64,000 nucleotides of DNA from Methylomonas methanica MC09 (GCF_000214665.1 NC_015572.1:744001-808000); one strand, 5' to 3'. Shown: positions 27,300 through 37,580, counted from the first letter of the stretch. Translations and numbers: made by a program. The notes: generated by a model not told the origin, from the sequence alone.

Positions 27300-28028
27300 T
27301 TACTGTTCGATATTGAAATAGGGCGGCATGTCGTTGACATAGGCCAGATACATCGCATCGGCCATACTCCACAATACATCCAGCTTAAATTTCAGAATGT
27401 GCAGCATGCGTTCCTGTTGTTCGCGGGTTTTGTACCAGTCCAGGGTTAATTCTAAACCATGTTCGACGTCGCGGCGGGCTTCGGTCAGGCGTTTTTTAAA
27501 ATAAGTGTAACCTTCCTGCTCCACCCAGGGATAAACATCCGGCCAATTATCGAGACGCTGTTGATGAATTTTGGGAGCGAAAAGTTCCGTCAGCGATGAG
27601 CTGGCGGCTTCGTGCCATTCGGCGCGGCGGGCGAAGTTGACGTAGGCATCCACCGCAAAGCGCACGCCGGGCAGTACATGTTCCAGTGAGGTAATCTCTT
27701 CACGGGTCAGCCCTACCGCCATGCCCAGCTGTATCCAGGCTTCGATGCCGCCGGGGTCGCCGGGGTGGCCGTCGTGATCCAGGATGCGTTGCACCCACTT
27801 GGCGCGAGTTTCGCGATCCGGGCAATTGGCCATGATGTTGGCGTCCTTGATCGGGATCATGACTTGGTAATAAAAGCGGTTGGCGACCCAGCCTTGCAAT
27901 TGCTGTTTGGTCAATTTACCTTCGTTCATCAGCACGTGCATCGGGTGATGAATGTGGTAGCACTTTTCCATGCCGCGCAGTTTGGCTTCGAATTCCTCGC
28001 GCGACCAGGCTTGATTGTCAGTAGTCAT
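27300..28028 (-). CDS. pqqC: pyrroloquinoline-quinone synthase PqqC
   Basis: A 242-residue all-helical oxidase that performs the final ring closure and eight-electron oxidation of AHQQ to PQQ with O2. Blocks are [40 protein letters not shown] and [16 protein letters not shown] start at ATG 28028 ([14 protein letters not shown]), which gives family length; the frame is open 20 codons further upstream into pqqB without similarity. Confidence 0.97.
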   Translation of the reverse strand: MTTDNQAWSREEFEAKLRGMEKCYHIHHPMHVLMNEGKLTKQQLQGWVANRFYYQVMIPIKDANIMANCPDRETRAKWVQRILDHDGHPGDPGGIEAWIQLGMAVGLTREEITSLEHVLPGVRFAVDAYVNFARRAEWHEAASSSLTELFAPKIHQQRLDNWPDVYPWVEQEGYTYFKKRLTEARRDVEHGLELTLDWYKTREQQERMLHILKFKLDVLWSMADAMYLAYVNDMPPYFNIEQ

Positions 28029-28038
28029 GAAACACCTT

Positions 28039-28950
28039 TTATAAATCGATTTCCAAACCGTCGTAAGCCACTTCGATGCCGGCGGCATCCAGGGTTTTAC
28101 GCTGGGGCGAATCTTCGTCCAGAATCGGGTTGGTATTATTGATATGAATCAAAATTTTCCGGGCATTGGGGACGCCGTTCAGCACTTCTATCATGCCGCC
28201 GGGGCCGGATTGCGGCAAGTGGCCGATTTCGCGGGCGCGTTTATGGCTGATCTGTTGGGCGACCATTTCGTCGTCGGTCCAGAAAGTGCCGTCCACCATC
28301 AGGCAATCCACGTTTAGCATGGCCTGTAACACATGCGGCTCGATTTCGCCCAAGCCGGGGGAATAATACAATTTCTTGCCGGTGGAAATTTGCTCGATGA
28401 TCACGCCGATATTATCGCCGTCGTGCGGGTCATGGCGGTGCGGGGAGTACGGCGGCGCCTTGCTTTTCAGCGCGTGGGCATAGATGCGAATATCGTCTAT
28501 ACCCGGAATTTCGAACGGTGTTTCGTCGCAGGCAATCGGGTGATGGTTGACGGTGCAGTAATCCTTCAGCATGGTAAACAACGGAAAACCGCTGGTTAAA
28601 TCCTGTTTCACCATTTCGGTGCAATACACATCCAGCGGCTTGCCTTCGCGCAGCATCAGCATACCGGTGGTATGGTCGATCTGGCTGTCGATTAGCAAAA
28701 TGGCCTTGATGCCGGTGTCGCGAATACCTTCCTTGGGCTGGATGGCCGGAAAGGCTTCCAGTTGGGCGCGAATGTCTGGCGAGGTGTTGAACAGCAACCA
28801 ATTGCGGTTGTCGGTGCTGATAGCAATCGACGATTGGGTGCGGGCTTTGCCGTTGAATTGGCCGTTGCGTAAACGTCGGCAATTGTCGCAATTGCAATTC
28901 CATTGCGGGAAACCGCCGCCGGCACCGGCGCCGAGAACTCTAATTTTCAT
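28039..28950 (-). CDS. pqqB: PQQ biosynthesis protein PqqB
   Basis: A 303-residue metallo-beta-lactamase-fold protein opening [20 protein letters not shown] with the family's Cys-rich CNCDNCRRL, then [17 protein letters not shown]. PqqB hydroxylates the cross-linked tyrosine before PqqC acts. It begins about 100 bases after pqqA, beyond a strong terminator. Confidence 0.97.
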   Translation of the reverse strand: MKIRVLGAGAGGGFPQWNCNCDNCRRLRNGQFNGKARTQSSIAISTDNRNWLLFNTSPDIRAQLEAFPAIQPKEGIRDTGIKAILLIDSQIDHTTGMLMLREGKPLDVYCTEMVKQDLTSGFPLFTMLKDYCTVNHHPIACDETPFEIPGIDDIRIYAHALKSKAPPYSPHRHDPHDGDNIGVIIEQISTGKKLYYSPGLGEIEPHVLQAMLNVDCLMVDGTFWTDDEMVAQQISHKRAREIGHLPQSGPGGMIEVLNGVPNARKILIHINNTNPILDEDSPQRKTLDAAGIEVAYDGLEIDL

Positions 28951-29005
28951 AATTATTTTGATCGGGTAAATGAATTCAATGATACGGGATTAAAAAACCG
29001 CAGGC

Positions 29006-29036
29006 AAAAAAAAGGGGCAATTGCATGCCCCTTTTT
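29006..29036 (-). terminator. intrinsic terminator between pqqA and pqqB
   Basis: Read on the minus strand, AAAAAGGGGCA-tgcaat-TGCCCC is followed by eight T. It lies just after pqqA and before pqqB, so it should cap most pqqA transcripts and let only some continue, giving much more PqqA peptide than enzymes. Confidence 0.88.
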
Positions 29037-29052
29037 CGCGAACAACCGAAGA

Positions 29053-29127
29053 TTAACGGTTGTAGATGTACATGGTTACTTCAAAACCAAAACGCATGTC
29101 GTTGTAAGCAGGTGTTTCCCATTTCAT
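29053..29127 (-). CDS. pqqA: PQQ precursor peptide PqqA
   Basis: A 24-residue peptide, MKWETPAYNDMRFGFEVTMY followed by IYNR. The conserved Glu and Tyr of the E-V-T-M-Y motif provide the carbon skeleton of PQQ. The ATG at 29127 has a strong Shine-Dalgarno (TGGAGGG, 7 bases upstream). It is first of the pqq run on the minus strand. It is short enough to be missed by length filters. Confidence 0.96.
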   Translation of the reverse strand: MKWETPAYNDMRFGFEVTMYIYNR

Positions 29128-29278
29128 TTGTAATACCCTCCAGAGGTTTTGTTGTTGTGAGCTAGCTTGATCAAGAAAGCTGCGCCGAAGTATACGATGA
29201 AGTTTTTCTTCGTGCAACAAGGCAATCAAGGGCGGTACGGCAAGTTTAAGAGTCATGCCAAGCTTGCAAGTTCCCCGG

Positions 29279-30067
29279 CTAGCTCAGCATTTTTAAAGCG
29301 ATCAATAACAAAATAACCGCGAAGTAGCGTTTAAGCTGCTGGGCGGGTAGGCGATGCGCCAGTCTGGCGCCTACGGGTGCGGTGCAGACGCCTGTTACGG
29401 TTATACCTAAAAAGGCCGGCAGGTACACGTAACCGATGCTGTCCGGCGGCAGTAAAACGTTTTGCCAGCCCAGAAAAATATAACTGGCGGCGGCGGAAAA
29501 TGCGATCGGCAGGGCGCAAGCGGACGAGGTGGCAACGGCATTTTTCATCGGCAAGCCGGCATGCGCCAAGTAGGGGACATTCATGGAGCCGCCGCCTATG
29601 CCTAAAATAGCCGATAGGCTACCGATGACTAAACCTATCGGGTAATCGAAACCACCGGGCAATTTGCCGGGCTTGGTTACTGCTTTTTTCGGCAGAGCCA
29701 TGTGAGCGCTGGTGTAGAAAAGATAAGCGATAAACAGCTTGCGGAGCACGTCGGCACTAATGTATTCAGCCAGCACGGCACCGCCGGCCGCGCCAATGAA
29801 TAGGGCCGGCGCCAACCGCAACACCCTGGGCCAGACAATATTGCCCAGCCTGAAATGGGTGTGGACCGAAGCCGCGGAGGTGAATAACGCGGAAGCCAAA
29901 GCCGTCGCCACTGCCATCAGCATGATTTGTTCGGCTTCGAACTGGTGGGCTTTAAACAGCCAGCTCAAAAACGGTACGACCAATACGCCGCCGCCGATGC
30001 CGAATAAACCGGCGCTGAGACCGGCTAGCGAACCCAGCAACAGACTGGCTAAAAAAATCTCTATCAT
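29279..30067 (-). CDS. TauE/SafE-family anion exporter-like membrane protein
   Basis: A 262-residue membrane protein with about eight hydrophobic segments and the two-fold glycine-rich signature of the TauE/SafE family (GLSAGLFGIGGGVLVVPFLS and GSLSAILGIGGGSMNVPYLA). Members export sulfite, sulfoacetate or related anions; the substrate here cannot be read. It lies upstream of pqqA on the same strand with a 151-base gap, so co-regulation is uncertain. Confidence 0.88.
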   Translation of the reverse strand: MIEIFLASLLLGSLAGLSAGLFGIGGGVLVVPFLSWLFKAHQFEAEQIMLMAVATALASALFTSAASVHTHFRLGNIVWPRVLRLAPALFIGAAGGAVLAEYISADVLRKLFIAYLFYTSAHMALPKKAVTKPGKLPGGFDYPIGLVIGSLSAILGIGGGSMNVPYLAHAGLPMKNAVATSSACALPIAFSAAASYIFLGWQNVLLPPDSIGYVYLPAFLGITVTGVCTAPVGARLAHRLPAQQLKRYFAVILLLIALKMLS

Positions 30068-30158
30068 AATGAGGGCGGCGTCCGAATAAGCAAAGCACTA
30101 TGATACCGACTCATTTATACTGTGCGCTTAAATCCATCAAACAGGCGAGTCAGGTTTA

Positions 30159-31397
30159 ATGAAAATTTATCTAGTCGGCGGTGCAGTACGGGATCGTTTA
30201 CTGGATTATCCGGTGTTGGAACGCGATTGGCTGGTAGTGGGGGCAACGCCCGATATCATGCTGGAGCAAGGTTACAAGCCGGTCGGAAAGGATTTTCCGG
30301 TGTTTCTACACCCGCAAACCCACGATGAATATGCGCTGGCGCGTACCGAGCGCAAAACCGCGCCGGGCTACAAGGGTTTCGACGTGGACGCTAATCCGCA
30401 GGTAACGCTGGAAGACGACTTGCTGCGCCGCGATTTGACCATTAATGCCATGGCGATAGGCGAAGACGGTGTGCTGGTTGATCCTTTTCAAGGACAACAG
30501 GATTTGCGGAACCGTATTTTGCGACACGTTTCGCCTGCCTTTAGCGAAGACCCGGTGCGCATTCTGCGTGTGGCGCGTTTTACCGCGCGCTACGCTCATT
30601 TGGGTTTTAGAGTAGCGGAAGAAACCCGGCAACTGATGCAAGCCATGGTAAAAAGCGGCGAGGCAGATCATTTGGTTGCCGAACGGGTCTGGGCCGAATT
30701 GTATAAAGCCTTAACGGAAACCACGCCCTCCGCGTTTTTCCAAACTTTAAAGGAATGCGATGCTTTGGCGGTGATTTTTCCGGAAATTTACGCATTATTC
30801 GGTGTGCCGCAACCCCCCAAATATCACCCGGAAATCGACACCGGTGTACATAGCTTGATGTCTCTTACTATGGCTTCCAAGCTATCCGGCAAGCCGGAAG
30901 TGCGTCTGGCAGCCCTGTTGCACGATTTGGGCAAAGCATTGACCGATCCGCAAAAATGGCCCAGCCACCATGGCCACGAACAAATCGGTTTGCCGGTGCT
31001 GGAAGGCTTTTGCGATCGCCTGCGGGTGCCGAAGGTTTATAAGACGCTATGTGCGCAGGTTATGGCGTATCACACCCACTGCCACCGGGTATTCGAATTA
31101 CGTAGCGGTACGTTGGTTGACATGTTGCAAGCCATAGGCGCTTTTAAATCCGAAAGCCACTTACAGGATTTTTTATTGGCCTGCGAAGCGGACGCACGCG
31201 GCCGTACGGGGTTCGAGGATAATGAATATCCGCAAGCAGAATATATTAGACAAGCCGCGCGGACCGCATTGGCCGTCGATACGCGGCCAGTATTGCAAAG
31301 CAAATTGCAGGGTGCGCAAATCGGTGCTGCTATTCTGCAATTGCGCAGTCAGGCTTTGAGTTCCTTGAAGAAAACCTATCTTTTAACCCATTCGTAA
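30159..31397 (+). CDS. cca: multifunctional CCA tRNA nucleotidyltransferase
   Basis: A 412-residue protein. The N-terminal nucleotidyltransferase head is MKIYLVGGAVRDRLLDYPV with RDWLVVG, then DLLRRDLTINAMAI and the EDPVRILRVARF block. A C-terminal HD domain (LAALLHDLGKAL) matches the E. coli-type enzyme with added phosphohydrolase activity. It adds and repairs the 3' CCA of tRNAs. It is divergent from the TauE-type gene and followed 7 bases later by the DMT-like gene. Confidence 0.96.
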   Translation: MKIYLVGGAVRDRLLDYPVLERDWLVVGATPDIMLEQGYKPVGKDFPVFLHPQTHDEYALARTERKTAPGYKGFDVDANPQVTLEDDLLRRDLTINAMAIGEDGVLVDPFQGQQDLRNRILRHVSPAFSEDPVRILRVARFTARYAHLGFRVAEETRQLMQAMVKSGEADHLVAERVWAELYKALTETTPSAFFQTLKECDALAVIFPEIYALFGVPQPPKYHPEIDTGVHSLMSLTMASKLSGKPEVRLAALLHDLGKALTDPQKWPSHHGHEQIGLPVLEGFCDRLRVPKVYKTLCAQVMAYHTHCHRVFELRSGTLVDMLQAIGAFKSESHLQDFLLACEADARGRTGFEDNEYPQAEYIRQAARTALAVDTRPVLQSKLQGAQIGAAILQLRSQALSSLKKTYLLTHS

Positions 31398-31404
31398 GGC
31401 TCGC

Positions 31405-31755
31405 ATGACGCCGGTTTTTATTTCCATCAGCCTGCTGATCTGCAGTAACGTGTTCATGACCTTTGCATGGTATGCGCATTTGAAAGAGCTCAATCACAAA
31501 CATTGGCTGCTGGCGGCTTTATTGAGCTGGGGATTGGCATTTTTCGAGTATTTATTTCAGGTGCCGGCCAATCGTATCGGCCACACTGCCCTCAATGTCG
31601 GCCAATTGAAAATCATGCAGGAAGCGATCGCGCTGAGCGTGTTCGTACCCTTTTCGCTTTACTATCTGAAAGAGCCCATATCGCGGGATTATCTTTGGGC
31701 GGGCATGTGTTTGATAGGGGCCATTTATTTCATGTTCAGATCCAGATGGGCCTGA
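31405..31755 (+). CDS. DMT-family small membrane protein (DUF486 type)
   Basis: A 116-residue protein with four hydrophobic segments. It resembles the DUF486 family (drug/metabolite-transporter-like four-helix proteins): MTFAWYAHLKELNHKHWLLA, ALLSWGLAFFEYLFQVPANR, ending SRDYLWAGMCLIGAIYFMFR. The function in this family is unknown. It lies in a run with cca and rlmJ. Confidence 0.85.
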   Translation: MTPVFISISLLICSNVFMTFAWYAHLKELNHKHWLLAALLSWGLAFFEYLFQVPANRIGHTALNVGQLKIMQEAIALSVFVPFSLYYLKEPISRDYLWAGMCLIGAIYFMFRSRWA

Positions 31756-31783
31756 AAATACAGTCAAAAAACGGAATGTCACT

Positions 31784-32629
31784 ATGTTGAGTTATCGCCA
31801 CGGGTTTCACGCAGGCAATTTTGCCGATGTGTTAAAGCACAGTTTGCTGACGTTGGCGATTAATGCTTTAAAACAAAAAGACAAGCCGTTTGTTTACATA
31901 GACACCCATGCCGGTGCCGGCAAGTATTCGTTCAAGTCGGAATTCGCCCAAAAAACCGGTGAATATCAACAAGGCATAGCCCGCATTTGGGCTGCGGCGC
32001 AACCGCCCGAGGAAATCAAGGATTATCTGGCGGCGATACGGGCGGAGAATACCGGCAAGCAATTGGTGCGCTATCCTGGATCACCACAATTGGTGCGGCG
32101 TTTGATTCGAGCTCATGACCGCTTGCAGTTGTCGGAGCTGCACGGCAGCGATTACGAAAGTTTGCAGCAATTATTTGCCGGCGACAAACAGGTTAGCGTA
32201 GCCAAGGAAGACGGCTTGGAACGGCTGAGCAAGAAACTGCCGCCGATTCAAAAACGCGGTTTGATCCTGATTGACCCCAGTTATGAAGTGAAATCGGACT
32301 ACAGCAAGGTCGTGGAAGCGTTACAAAACGCTCATCGGCATTTTGCAACCGGTGTTTATGCTTTGTGGTATCCGATTATCGACCGCGCCGTTACGGACAG
32401 AATGTTGCAACGCCTGCAGGCCACGGGTATTCCCAAGCAGTTGTGCATAGAGCATTGTGTCAGCGAAGACGGTGCTCTGCGAGGCATGACCGGTTCTGGT
32501 ATGCTGTTTATCAATCCGCCCTGGCAATTGCAATTGCAAGCAGAGGCCTTGTTGCCATGGCTGAATCAGGTATTGACGGAGGGGCGCGGGACGTGGAAAG
32601 TAGATTGGTTGGTACACGAAGCGGTTTAA
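31784..32629 (+). CDS. rlmJ: 23S rRNA (adenine2030-N6)-methyltransferase
   Basis: A 281-residue protein with the family start LSYRHGFHAGNFADVLKHSL, the AdoMet loop region YIDTHAGAGKYS and the catalytic DPSY of RGLILIDPSYEVKSDY. RlmJ methylates N6 of A2030 in naked 23S rRNA. The length matches the E. coli enzyme (280). A small membrane protein gene follows after 23 bases. Confidence 0.95.
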   Translation: MLSYRHGFHAGNFADVLKHSLLTLAINALKQKDKPFVYIDTHAGAGKYSFKSEFAQKTGEYQQGIARIWAAAQPPEEIKDYLAAIRAENTGKQLVRYPGSPQLVRRLIRAHDRLQLSELHGSDYESLQQLFAGDKQVSVAKEDGLERLSKKLPPIQKRGLILIDPSYEVKSDYSKVVEALQNAHRHFATGVYALWYPIIDRAVTDRMLQRLQATGIPKQLCIEHCVSEDGALRGMTGSGMLFINPPWQLQLQAEALLPWLNQVLTEGRGTWKVDWLVHEAV

Positions 32630-32652
32630 GTCGGGGTGTCGCGGGAAAGGGC

Positions 32653-33078
32653 ATGATTAAAAAACATTTTGATTTGATTTTTGTAGCATTGCTGACTTTG
32701 TCGTTGGTTTTTTATGATCTGACAATGGAGTTGTTAACCGAAGCCGCGCATCTATTCTTCGAGTTGTTATATGAGTCGTTCGAATGGTTTGAGCTTGGTA
32801 TCGAACATCTGATAGAGCATCTTTTCCATACCGAACACCACACCAGTCAAATCGTCACGTTTTATATTTTGCTGCTGATCGGCGGTTATATTTCCTATAA
32901 ATTATGGAAAGCCGCGCCGCGTCTTTATCAGTCTTTTAAACGGCGTTCACTGGAAATCTGGGTACGCCGAAAAACCGAATGGGAACTCTATTGGCTTACA
33001 TTGACCTTACCGTATAAAGTTGCTTTGCTGGTCACCGCGCTGGGTGTTGCTTACCTGGCTTCGTTTTTTGTGATGTAA
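32653..33078 (+). CDS. small His-rich membrane protein, unrecognised
   Basis: A 141-residue protein from ATG 32653 (GGGAAAGGGC upstream). There are hydrophobic segments near residues 5-20, 75-92 and 122-140. Between the first two lies an acidic/His-rich amphipathic stretch, ELGIEHLIEHLFHTEHHTSQ, which could bind metal. A basic loop (KRRSLEIWVRRKTEW) follows. I do not recognise a family. It sits between rlmJ and tldD on the same strand. Confidence 0.75.
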   Translation: MIKKHFDLIFVALLTLSLVFYDLTMELLTEAAHLFFELLYESFEWFELGIEHLIEHLFHTEHHTSQIVTFYILLLIGGYISYKLWKAAPRLYQSFKRRSLEIWVRRKTEWELYWLTLTLPYKVALLVTALGVAYLASFFVM

Positions 33079-33111
33079 GCTGTTACCGATTAATTAATTT
33101 TTAGAGTCATC

Positions 33112-34551
33112 ATGCCTTTAACCGAACAAGTCAAACAGTCTATTCTTGCTCCCAACAGTCTGCTGTCCCAGGATATTGACCGGGTTATGTCGACCTTGCT
33201 GAGCGCCCCCGTCGATGCGGCCGATATTTACTTTCAATCCAGCCACTTCGAGTCCTGGTCATTAGAGGGGGGGATAGTCAAGGAAGGCAGTCATTCCATC
33301 GAACATGGTGCCGGGGTGCGGGTAGTCAGCGGCGATAAAACAGGCTTTGCCTACAGCGACCGCATCGAATTGCCGATTCTGCTGGAAGCGGCCAACAACG
33401 TCAAAGCCATTGTCAGGCAAGGACAGCATGCCCAGCACAGAATTCAAACCGCACAAAACTGGCCGCAGCTGTATCGGCCGTTGAATCCGTTAAGCTCCCT
33501 GGCCGATCAGGACAAAATCGATTTGTTGAAGCGGGTGGATGCGGAAACCCGCAAGTTGGATAGCCGTATCGAAGAAGTGATGGTCAGTTTGGTGGCAGCC
33601 TATGACAATGTGCTGGTCGCCAATCAGGACGGCTCGCTGCAGGCCGATGTACGGCCGTTGGTGCGCATGAATGTCAGTGTCATCATGTCTGAAAACGGCC
33701 GCCGTGAGCAAGGCAGCATGGGCGGCGGCGGACGCAGCGATTACGGTTATTTTCTGGAAGGCGACCGGGCCATGGACTTTGCGCGCGAAGCGGTGCGGCA
33801 GGCGCAAATCAATTTGCAAGCCGAAGATGCGCCGGCCGGGAATATGCCTGTGGTGCTGGGGCCGGGTTGGCCGGGTATATTGTTGCATGAAGCCATTGGT
33901 CACGGCTTGGAAGGCGATTTTAACCGTAAAGGAACGTCGGCATTCAGCGGCCGGGTGGGCGAACGGGTGGCTTCCGATTTATGCACAGTGGTCGACGACG
34001 GTACCCTGCCGGGGAGGCGCGGCTCCTTGAGCATAGACGACGAAGGTACGCCGACCGAAAATACCGTACTGATCGAAAACGGTATTTTAAAAGGCTATAT
34101 GCAGGACAAATTAAATGCCCGTTTGATGGGCGTCAAACCCACCGGTAATGGCCGCCGCGAATCTTATGCCCACCTGCCGATGCCGCGTATGACCAATACC
34201 TACATGTTGCCGGGGCAAAGCGATCCTGAAGAGATCATCCGTTCCGTGAAAAAAGGCCTGTATGCCCGTAATTTCGGTGGCGGACAGGTGGATATCACCT
34301 CGGGAAAGTTCGTGTTTTCCGCCAGCGAGGCCTATTTGATCGAAAACGGCAAGATTACCCGGCCGGTGAAGGGCGCCACGCTGATCGGCAACGGTCCGGA
34401 TGTACTGACTAAAGTATCCATGGTCGGTAACGACATGCAATTGGACAGCGGGGTCGGTACGTGCGGCAAGGAAGGACAGAGCGTGCCGGTTGGCGTCGGC
34501 CAGCCAACCTTGAAAATCGACGGTATGACCGTCGGTGGTACCAGCCTGTAA
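33112..34551 (+). CDS. tldD: metalloprotease TldD
   Basis: A 479-residue protein with the zinc motif [12 protein letters not shown] (about residue 259 on). It partners with TldE/PmbA; the heterodimer degrades unfolded peptides in its cavity, matures microcin B17 and degrades the CcdA antitoxin in E. coli. The length is normal. The partner gene follows within 21 bases. Confidence 0.96.
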   Translation: MPLTEQVKQSILAPNSLLSQDIDRVMSTLLSAPVDAADIYFQSSHFESWSLEGGIVKEGSHSIEHGAGVRVVSGDKTGFAYSDRIELPILLEAANNVKAIVRQGQHAQHRIQTAQNWPQLYRPLNPLSSLADQDKIDLLKRVDAETRKLDSRIEEVMVSLVAAYDNVLVANQDGSLQADVRPLVRMNVSVIMSENGRREQGSMGGGGRSDYGYFLEGDRAMDFAREAVRQAQINLQAEDAPAGNMPVVLGPGWPGILLHEAIGHGLEGDFNRKGTSAFSGRVGERVASDLCTVVDDGTLPGRRGSLSIDDEGTPTENTVLIENGILKGYMQDKLNARLMGVKPTGNGRRESYAHLPMPRMTNTYMLPGQSDPEEIIRSVKKGLYARNFGGGQVDITSGKFVFSASEAYLIENGKITRPVKGATLIGNGPDVLTKVSMVGNDMQLDSGVGTCGKEGQSVPVGVGQPTLKIDGMTVGGTSL

Positions 34552-34572
34552 TTGAATTTAAGAGAATATAAC

Positions 34573-35904
34573 GTGCAAAATCAGGACGAAATCCGGCGTT
34601 TAAAAGACGTGGTTCAGCAATTGCTGGACGAAGCGAAACAACAAGGGGCAACGGGGGCGGAAGCCGCATTCAGCGTCGACAACGGCTTGTCGGTATCAGC
34701 GCGCCTGGGAGACGTGGAAACCATAGAATATCACTGCGATCAAGGCATAGGCGTCACCGTCTATTTCGGCCGAAAAAAAGGCTCGGCCAGCACTAACGAC
34801 GTCTCGACCGCTTCCTTGAAGGAAACCGTCAAAGCCGCGTGCAGTATCGCCCGCTACGCCAGCGAGGACGAATACGCCGGCTTGCCCGATCCGGAATTAT
34901 TGGCGACAGAGTTTCCCGACCTGGACTTGAATCATCCCTGGGATATCGATGCCGAAAAAGCCATAGCGCTGGCCATCGAATGCGAAAATGCCGCGCGGCA
35001 TTTTGATAAAGCCATCAGCAACTCGGAGGGGGCTTCGGTCAATAGTCATCAAGGTACTCGGGTATTCGGGAATTCGTTGGGGTTCTTACAGGGTTACCAG
35101 TCCAGCCGCCAGTCCATCAGTTGTTCGGTGCTGGCAGGCAGTGGCGACAGCATGCAGCGCGATTATTGGTATAGCGTGGCGCGGAATCCCGCTTTGCTGG
35201 AATCGGCGCAATTTGTCGGTGAAAAAGCCGCGCGGCGCACCGTGGCCCGTCTGAACGCGCGCAGCCTCAGTCCCCGGCAATGTCCGGTGCTGTTTGCGCC
35301 GGAAATGGCTTCGGGACTGATAGGTTCGTTGTTGGGCGCCATTAGCGGCAGCAGTTTATACCGCAAATCTTCGTTTTTGCTCGATAGTCTGGATACTCAG
35401 ATACTGCCGGATTTTGTGCGTATTCACGAGCAGCCCCTGTTAGTCGGCGGCATGGGCAGCGCCAGTTACGATGCGGAAGGTGTGGCGACGCAAGCGCGGG
35501 ATATTGTCAGTAACGGTATTTTGCGCAGTTATGTACTGAGCACTTATTCCGCCCGCAAGCTTGGCATGCAAACCACCGGTAATGCGGGCGGCGTGCATAA
35601 TCTGACCGTTGATTCGGGCGACAAAGATTTTGCCGGGATGCTGAAGTTGTTGGGTACCGGTTTACTGGTTACCGAATTGATGGGGCAAGGCGTAAACAGA
35701 GTGACCGGTGACTATTCGCGCGGCGCCTCCGGTTTTTGGGTGGAAAACGGCGTTATTCAATATCCGGTGCAGGAGATTACCATTGCCGGCAACCTGAAAT
35801 CCATGCTACGGAATATTGTGGCGATAGGCAACGATGTGGATTTGCGCGGCAATATTCGGGTAGGCTCCATTTTGCTGGAGCAGATGGCGATAGCGGGTGA
35901 ATAA
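34573..35904 (+). CDS. pmbA: TldD partner protein TldE/PmbA
   Basis: A 443-residue protein from GTG 34573; an in-frame TTG right after the tldD stop is possible, but AGAG lies at a suitable distance before the GTG. It is related to TldD but lacks the HExxxH motif, as usual for this subunit. Family blocks include GLSVSARLGDVETIEYHCDQ, ITIAGNLKSMLRNIVAIGND and RVGSILLEQMAIAG. It forms the heterodimeric protease with TldD. Confidence 0.95.
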   Translation: MQNQDEIRRLKDVVQQLLDEAKQQGATGAEAAFSVDNGLSVSARLGDVETIEYHCDQGIGVTVYFGRKKGSASTNDVSTASLKETVKAACSIARYASEDEYAGLPDPELLATEFPDLDLNHPWDIDAEKAIALAIECENAARHFDKAISNSEGASVNSHQGTRVFGNSLGFLQGYQSSRQSISCSVLAGSGDSMQRDYWYSVARNPALLESAQFVGEKAARRTVARLNARSLSPRQCPVLFAPEMASGLIGSLLGAISGSSLYRKSSFLLDSLDTQILPDFVRIHEQPLLVGGMGSASYDAEGVATQARDIVSNGILRSYVLSTYSARKLGMQTTGNAGGVHNLTVDSGDKDFAGMLKLLGTGLLVTELMGQGVNRVTGDYSRGASGFWVENGVIQYPVQEITIAGNLKSMLRNIVAIGNDVDLRGNIRVGSILLEQMAIAGE

Positions 35905-35991
35905 ATCCAGCGCATTTTCAATGTATTGAACTATGCGGCTCGATTGACTTCCAATCGAACGATTTGAGGCTAGCGGCGGATAGGCGCGACC

Positions 35992-37272
35992 ATGCAGAGT
36001 AAGATCAACGATTTATTGATAGATTCGGTCGAGCTGGTTCAGATTGACGTCAAAGATCTGAAAGTCGGCATGTTTGTGTCCAAATTGGATAGGCCGTGGC
36101 TGGAAACCAAATTTTGGTTTCAAGGGTTTGAATTAAAAAACCAAGCCGACATCGATGCAGTGCAGCAACAATGCGAATTCGTATTTATCGATGTCACAAA
36201 ACAAACCAAGGTTCCGCAGTATGTAGCCCGCAGTACGAACTATACGCCCGATTTTCTGGAAAAAGTCCAGCCTCCCGCCAAGCGTTCGTCGTTTAGGCGG
36301 GAGATAGGCAAGGCCGAAGTGATTTACCAAAAAACCAGCGGCTTGGTTAAAAACTTTATGGAGGAAGTGAAGTTCGGTCGGCCTATCAACGCTTTGGCCG
36401 CCAAAAAAGCCGTAGCCTACTGTGTCGATAGCGTATTGAATGCACCGGATGCGCTGATGCTGATGACGCAATTAAAAAATCGCGACGAATATACCGCGCA
36501 ACACAGTATGAACGTCTGTATATTTTCGATCGCTTTAGGCCGTCAGGTCGGTTTGTCGGTCGAGGAACTCAATCACGTTGGGTTGTGCGGCATGATGCAT
36601 GACATGGGTAAAATGCAGGTGCCGCTGGAAATACTCAACAAGCCCGGCAGCTTTAGTCCAGAAGAGTTGGCCATTATGCAAAGTCACACTATCAAAGGCT
36701 GGAAGATTTTACTGGCTACCAACGGTATGTATAGCGGCGCGGTGGATGTGGCTTTTACGCATCACGAACGTTTAGACGGACAGGGTTATCCTCGGCGTTT
36801 AACAGTAGAGCAAATCACGCCTTATGCACGCATGGTGGCCATAGCCGATATGTATGATGCGGTCAGTAGCGACCGGGTCTATAAAAAAGGCAAATCGCAT
36901 CTCGACTCGATTAAGATCCTTACCGAATCGTCTTCAACCGGTCATCTGGATCCGGCGCTGACCATGAAATTTATTGAATCCCTTGGGATTTATCCTGCCG
37001 GAAGTTTGGTGGAGCTGAGTAGCGGGGAAGTGGCCATGGTGGTTGAAGTAAATCCAAAGGCGAAACTGAAGCCGAAAATTTTGATGTTACAGGACGCGCA
37101 AAAAAAGCCCTGCCAGGAATTTATAGTCGATTTGGCTTTAGCCAGTGCAAATTTCGGCGGGCAGCCGTTAAAGATTTCCACAGTGTTGCGCGCCGATGAA
37201 TGCGGCGTCGATTTACTTAAATATTATCAGAGTGGGTTGCTGCAGAAAGGCTGGAAGCAGGCCGAGCCTTAA
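35992..37272 (+). CDS. HD-GYP domain phosphodiesterase with DUF3391
   Basis: A 426-residue cytoplasmic protein. Residues about 10-130 are the DUF3391 domain common in front of HD-GYP (QIDVKDLKVGMFVSKLDRPW). The HD-GYP domain follows at about 150-330, with DEYTAQHSMNVCIFS, MMHDMGKMQVPLEIL (HD at about 203) and HHERLDGQGYP. Such proteins hydrolyse c-di-GMP to pGpG or GMP. The metal-binding and GYP residues look complete, so activity is likely. It is a single gene, 87 bases after pmbA. Confidence 0.93.
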   Translation: MQSKINDLLIDSVELVQIDVKDLKVGMFVSKLDRPWLETKFWFQGFELKNQADIDAVQQQCEFVFIDVTKQTKVPQYVARSTNYTPDFLEKVQPPAKRSSFRREIGKAEVIYQKTSGLVKNFMEEVKFGRPINALAAKKAVAYCVDSVLNAPDALMLMTQLKNRDEYTAQHSMNVCIFSIALGRQVGLSVEELNHVGLCGMMHDMGKMQVPLEILNKPGSFSPEELAIMQSHTIKGWKILLATNGMYSGAVDVAFTHHERLDGQGYPRRLTVEQITPYARMVAIADMYDAVSSDRVYKKGKSHLDSIKILTESSSTGHLDPALTMKFIESLGIYPAGSLVELSSGEVAMVVEVNPKAKLKPKILMLQDAQKKPCQEFIVDLALASANFGGQPLKISTVLRADECGVDLLKYYQSGLLQKGWKQAEP

Positions 37273-37498
37273 AGGTTTTGTAAATAGCCTTCAGCAAACG
37301 AATGCCCTAAATCAATCGATGTAAAACTGCGTCAACCCAGTTTGCGCAAAAGGTTTTTCGTAGGTTTGACTCTGCCTTTCCGTAGGCGTTAAGCCGCTAG
37401 GCACTTGGTCGACACCCGTTCTATCAACCGCAATACACGGCGGCCGAGTAAAACAGCCGGATGTTAGGAAGCTTGTCCAATCAAAACAGGGGCATGTT

Positions 37499-37580
37499 GT
37501 TAGCTGTCATCCGGCAGTGACAACCAGCGGTGGCATCGACGGTACGGGAACTCTTGCATTGTTGTCACCGCCAGGCTAAC
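37499..37580. promoter_or_regulatory. nested inverted repeats upstream of the LuxR-type gene
   Basis: GTTAGC (37499) pairs with GCTAAC (37575-37580). GGCAGTGACAAC (37513-37524) pairs with GTTGTCACCGCC (37561-37572), 11 of 12. The element ends 14 bases before the regulator's ATG. The rest of the 321-base gap 37273-37593 shows no gene. It could be an operator for autoregulation or a leader hairpin. Confidence 0.45.

Noticed and set aside
34573..35904. PmbA lacking the HExxxH zinc motif as a defective protease
   Set aside because: TldE/PmbA subunits normally lack it; the motif is in TldD next door.
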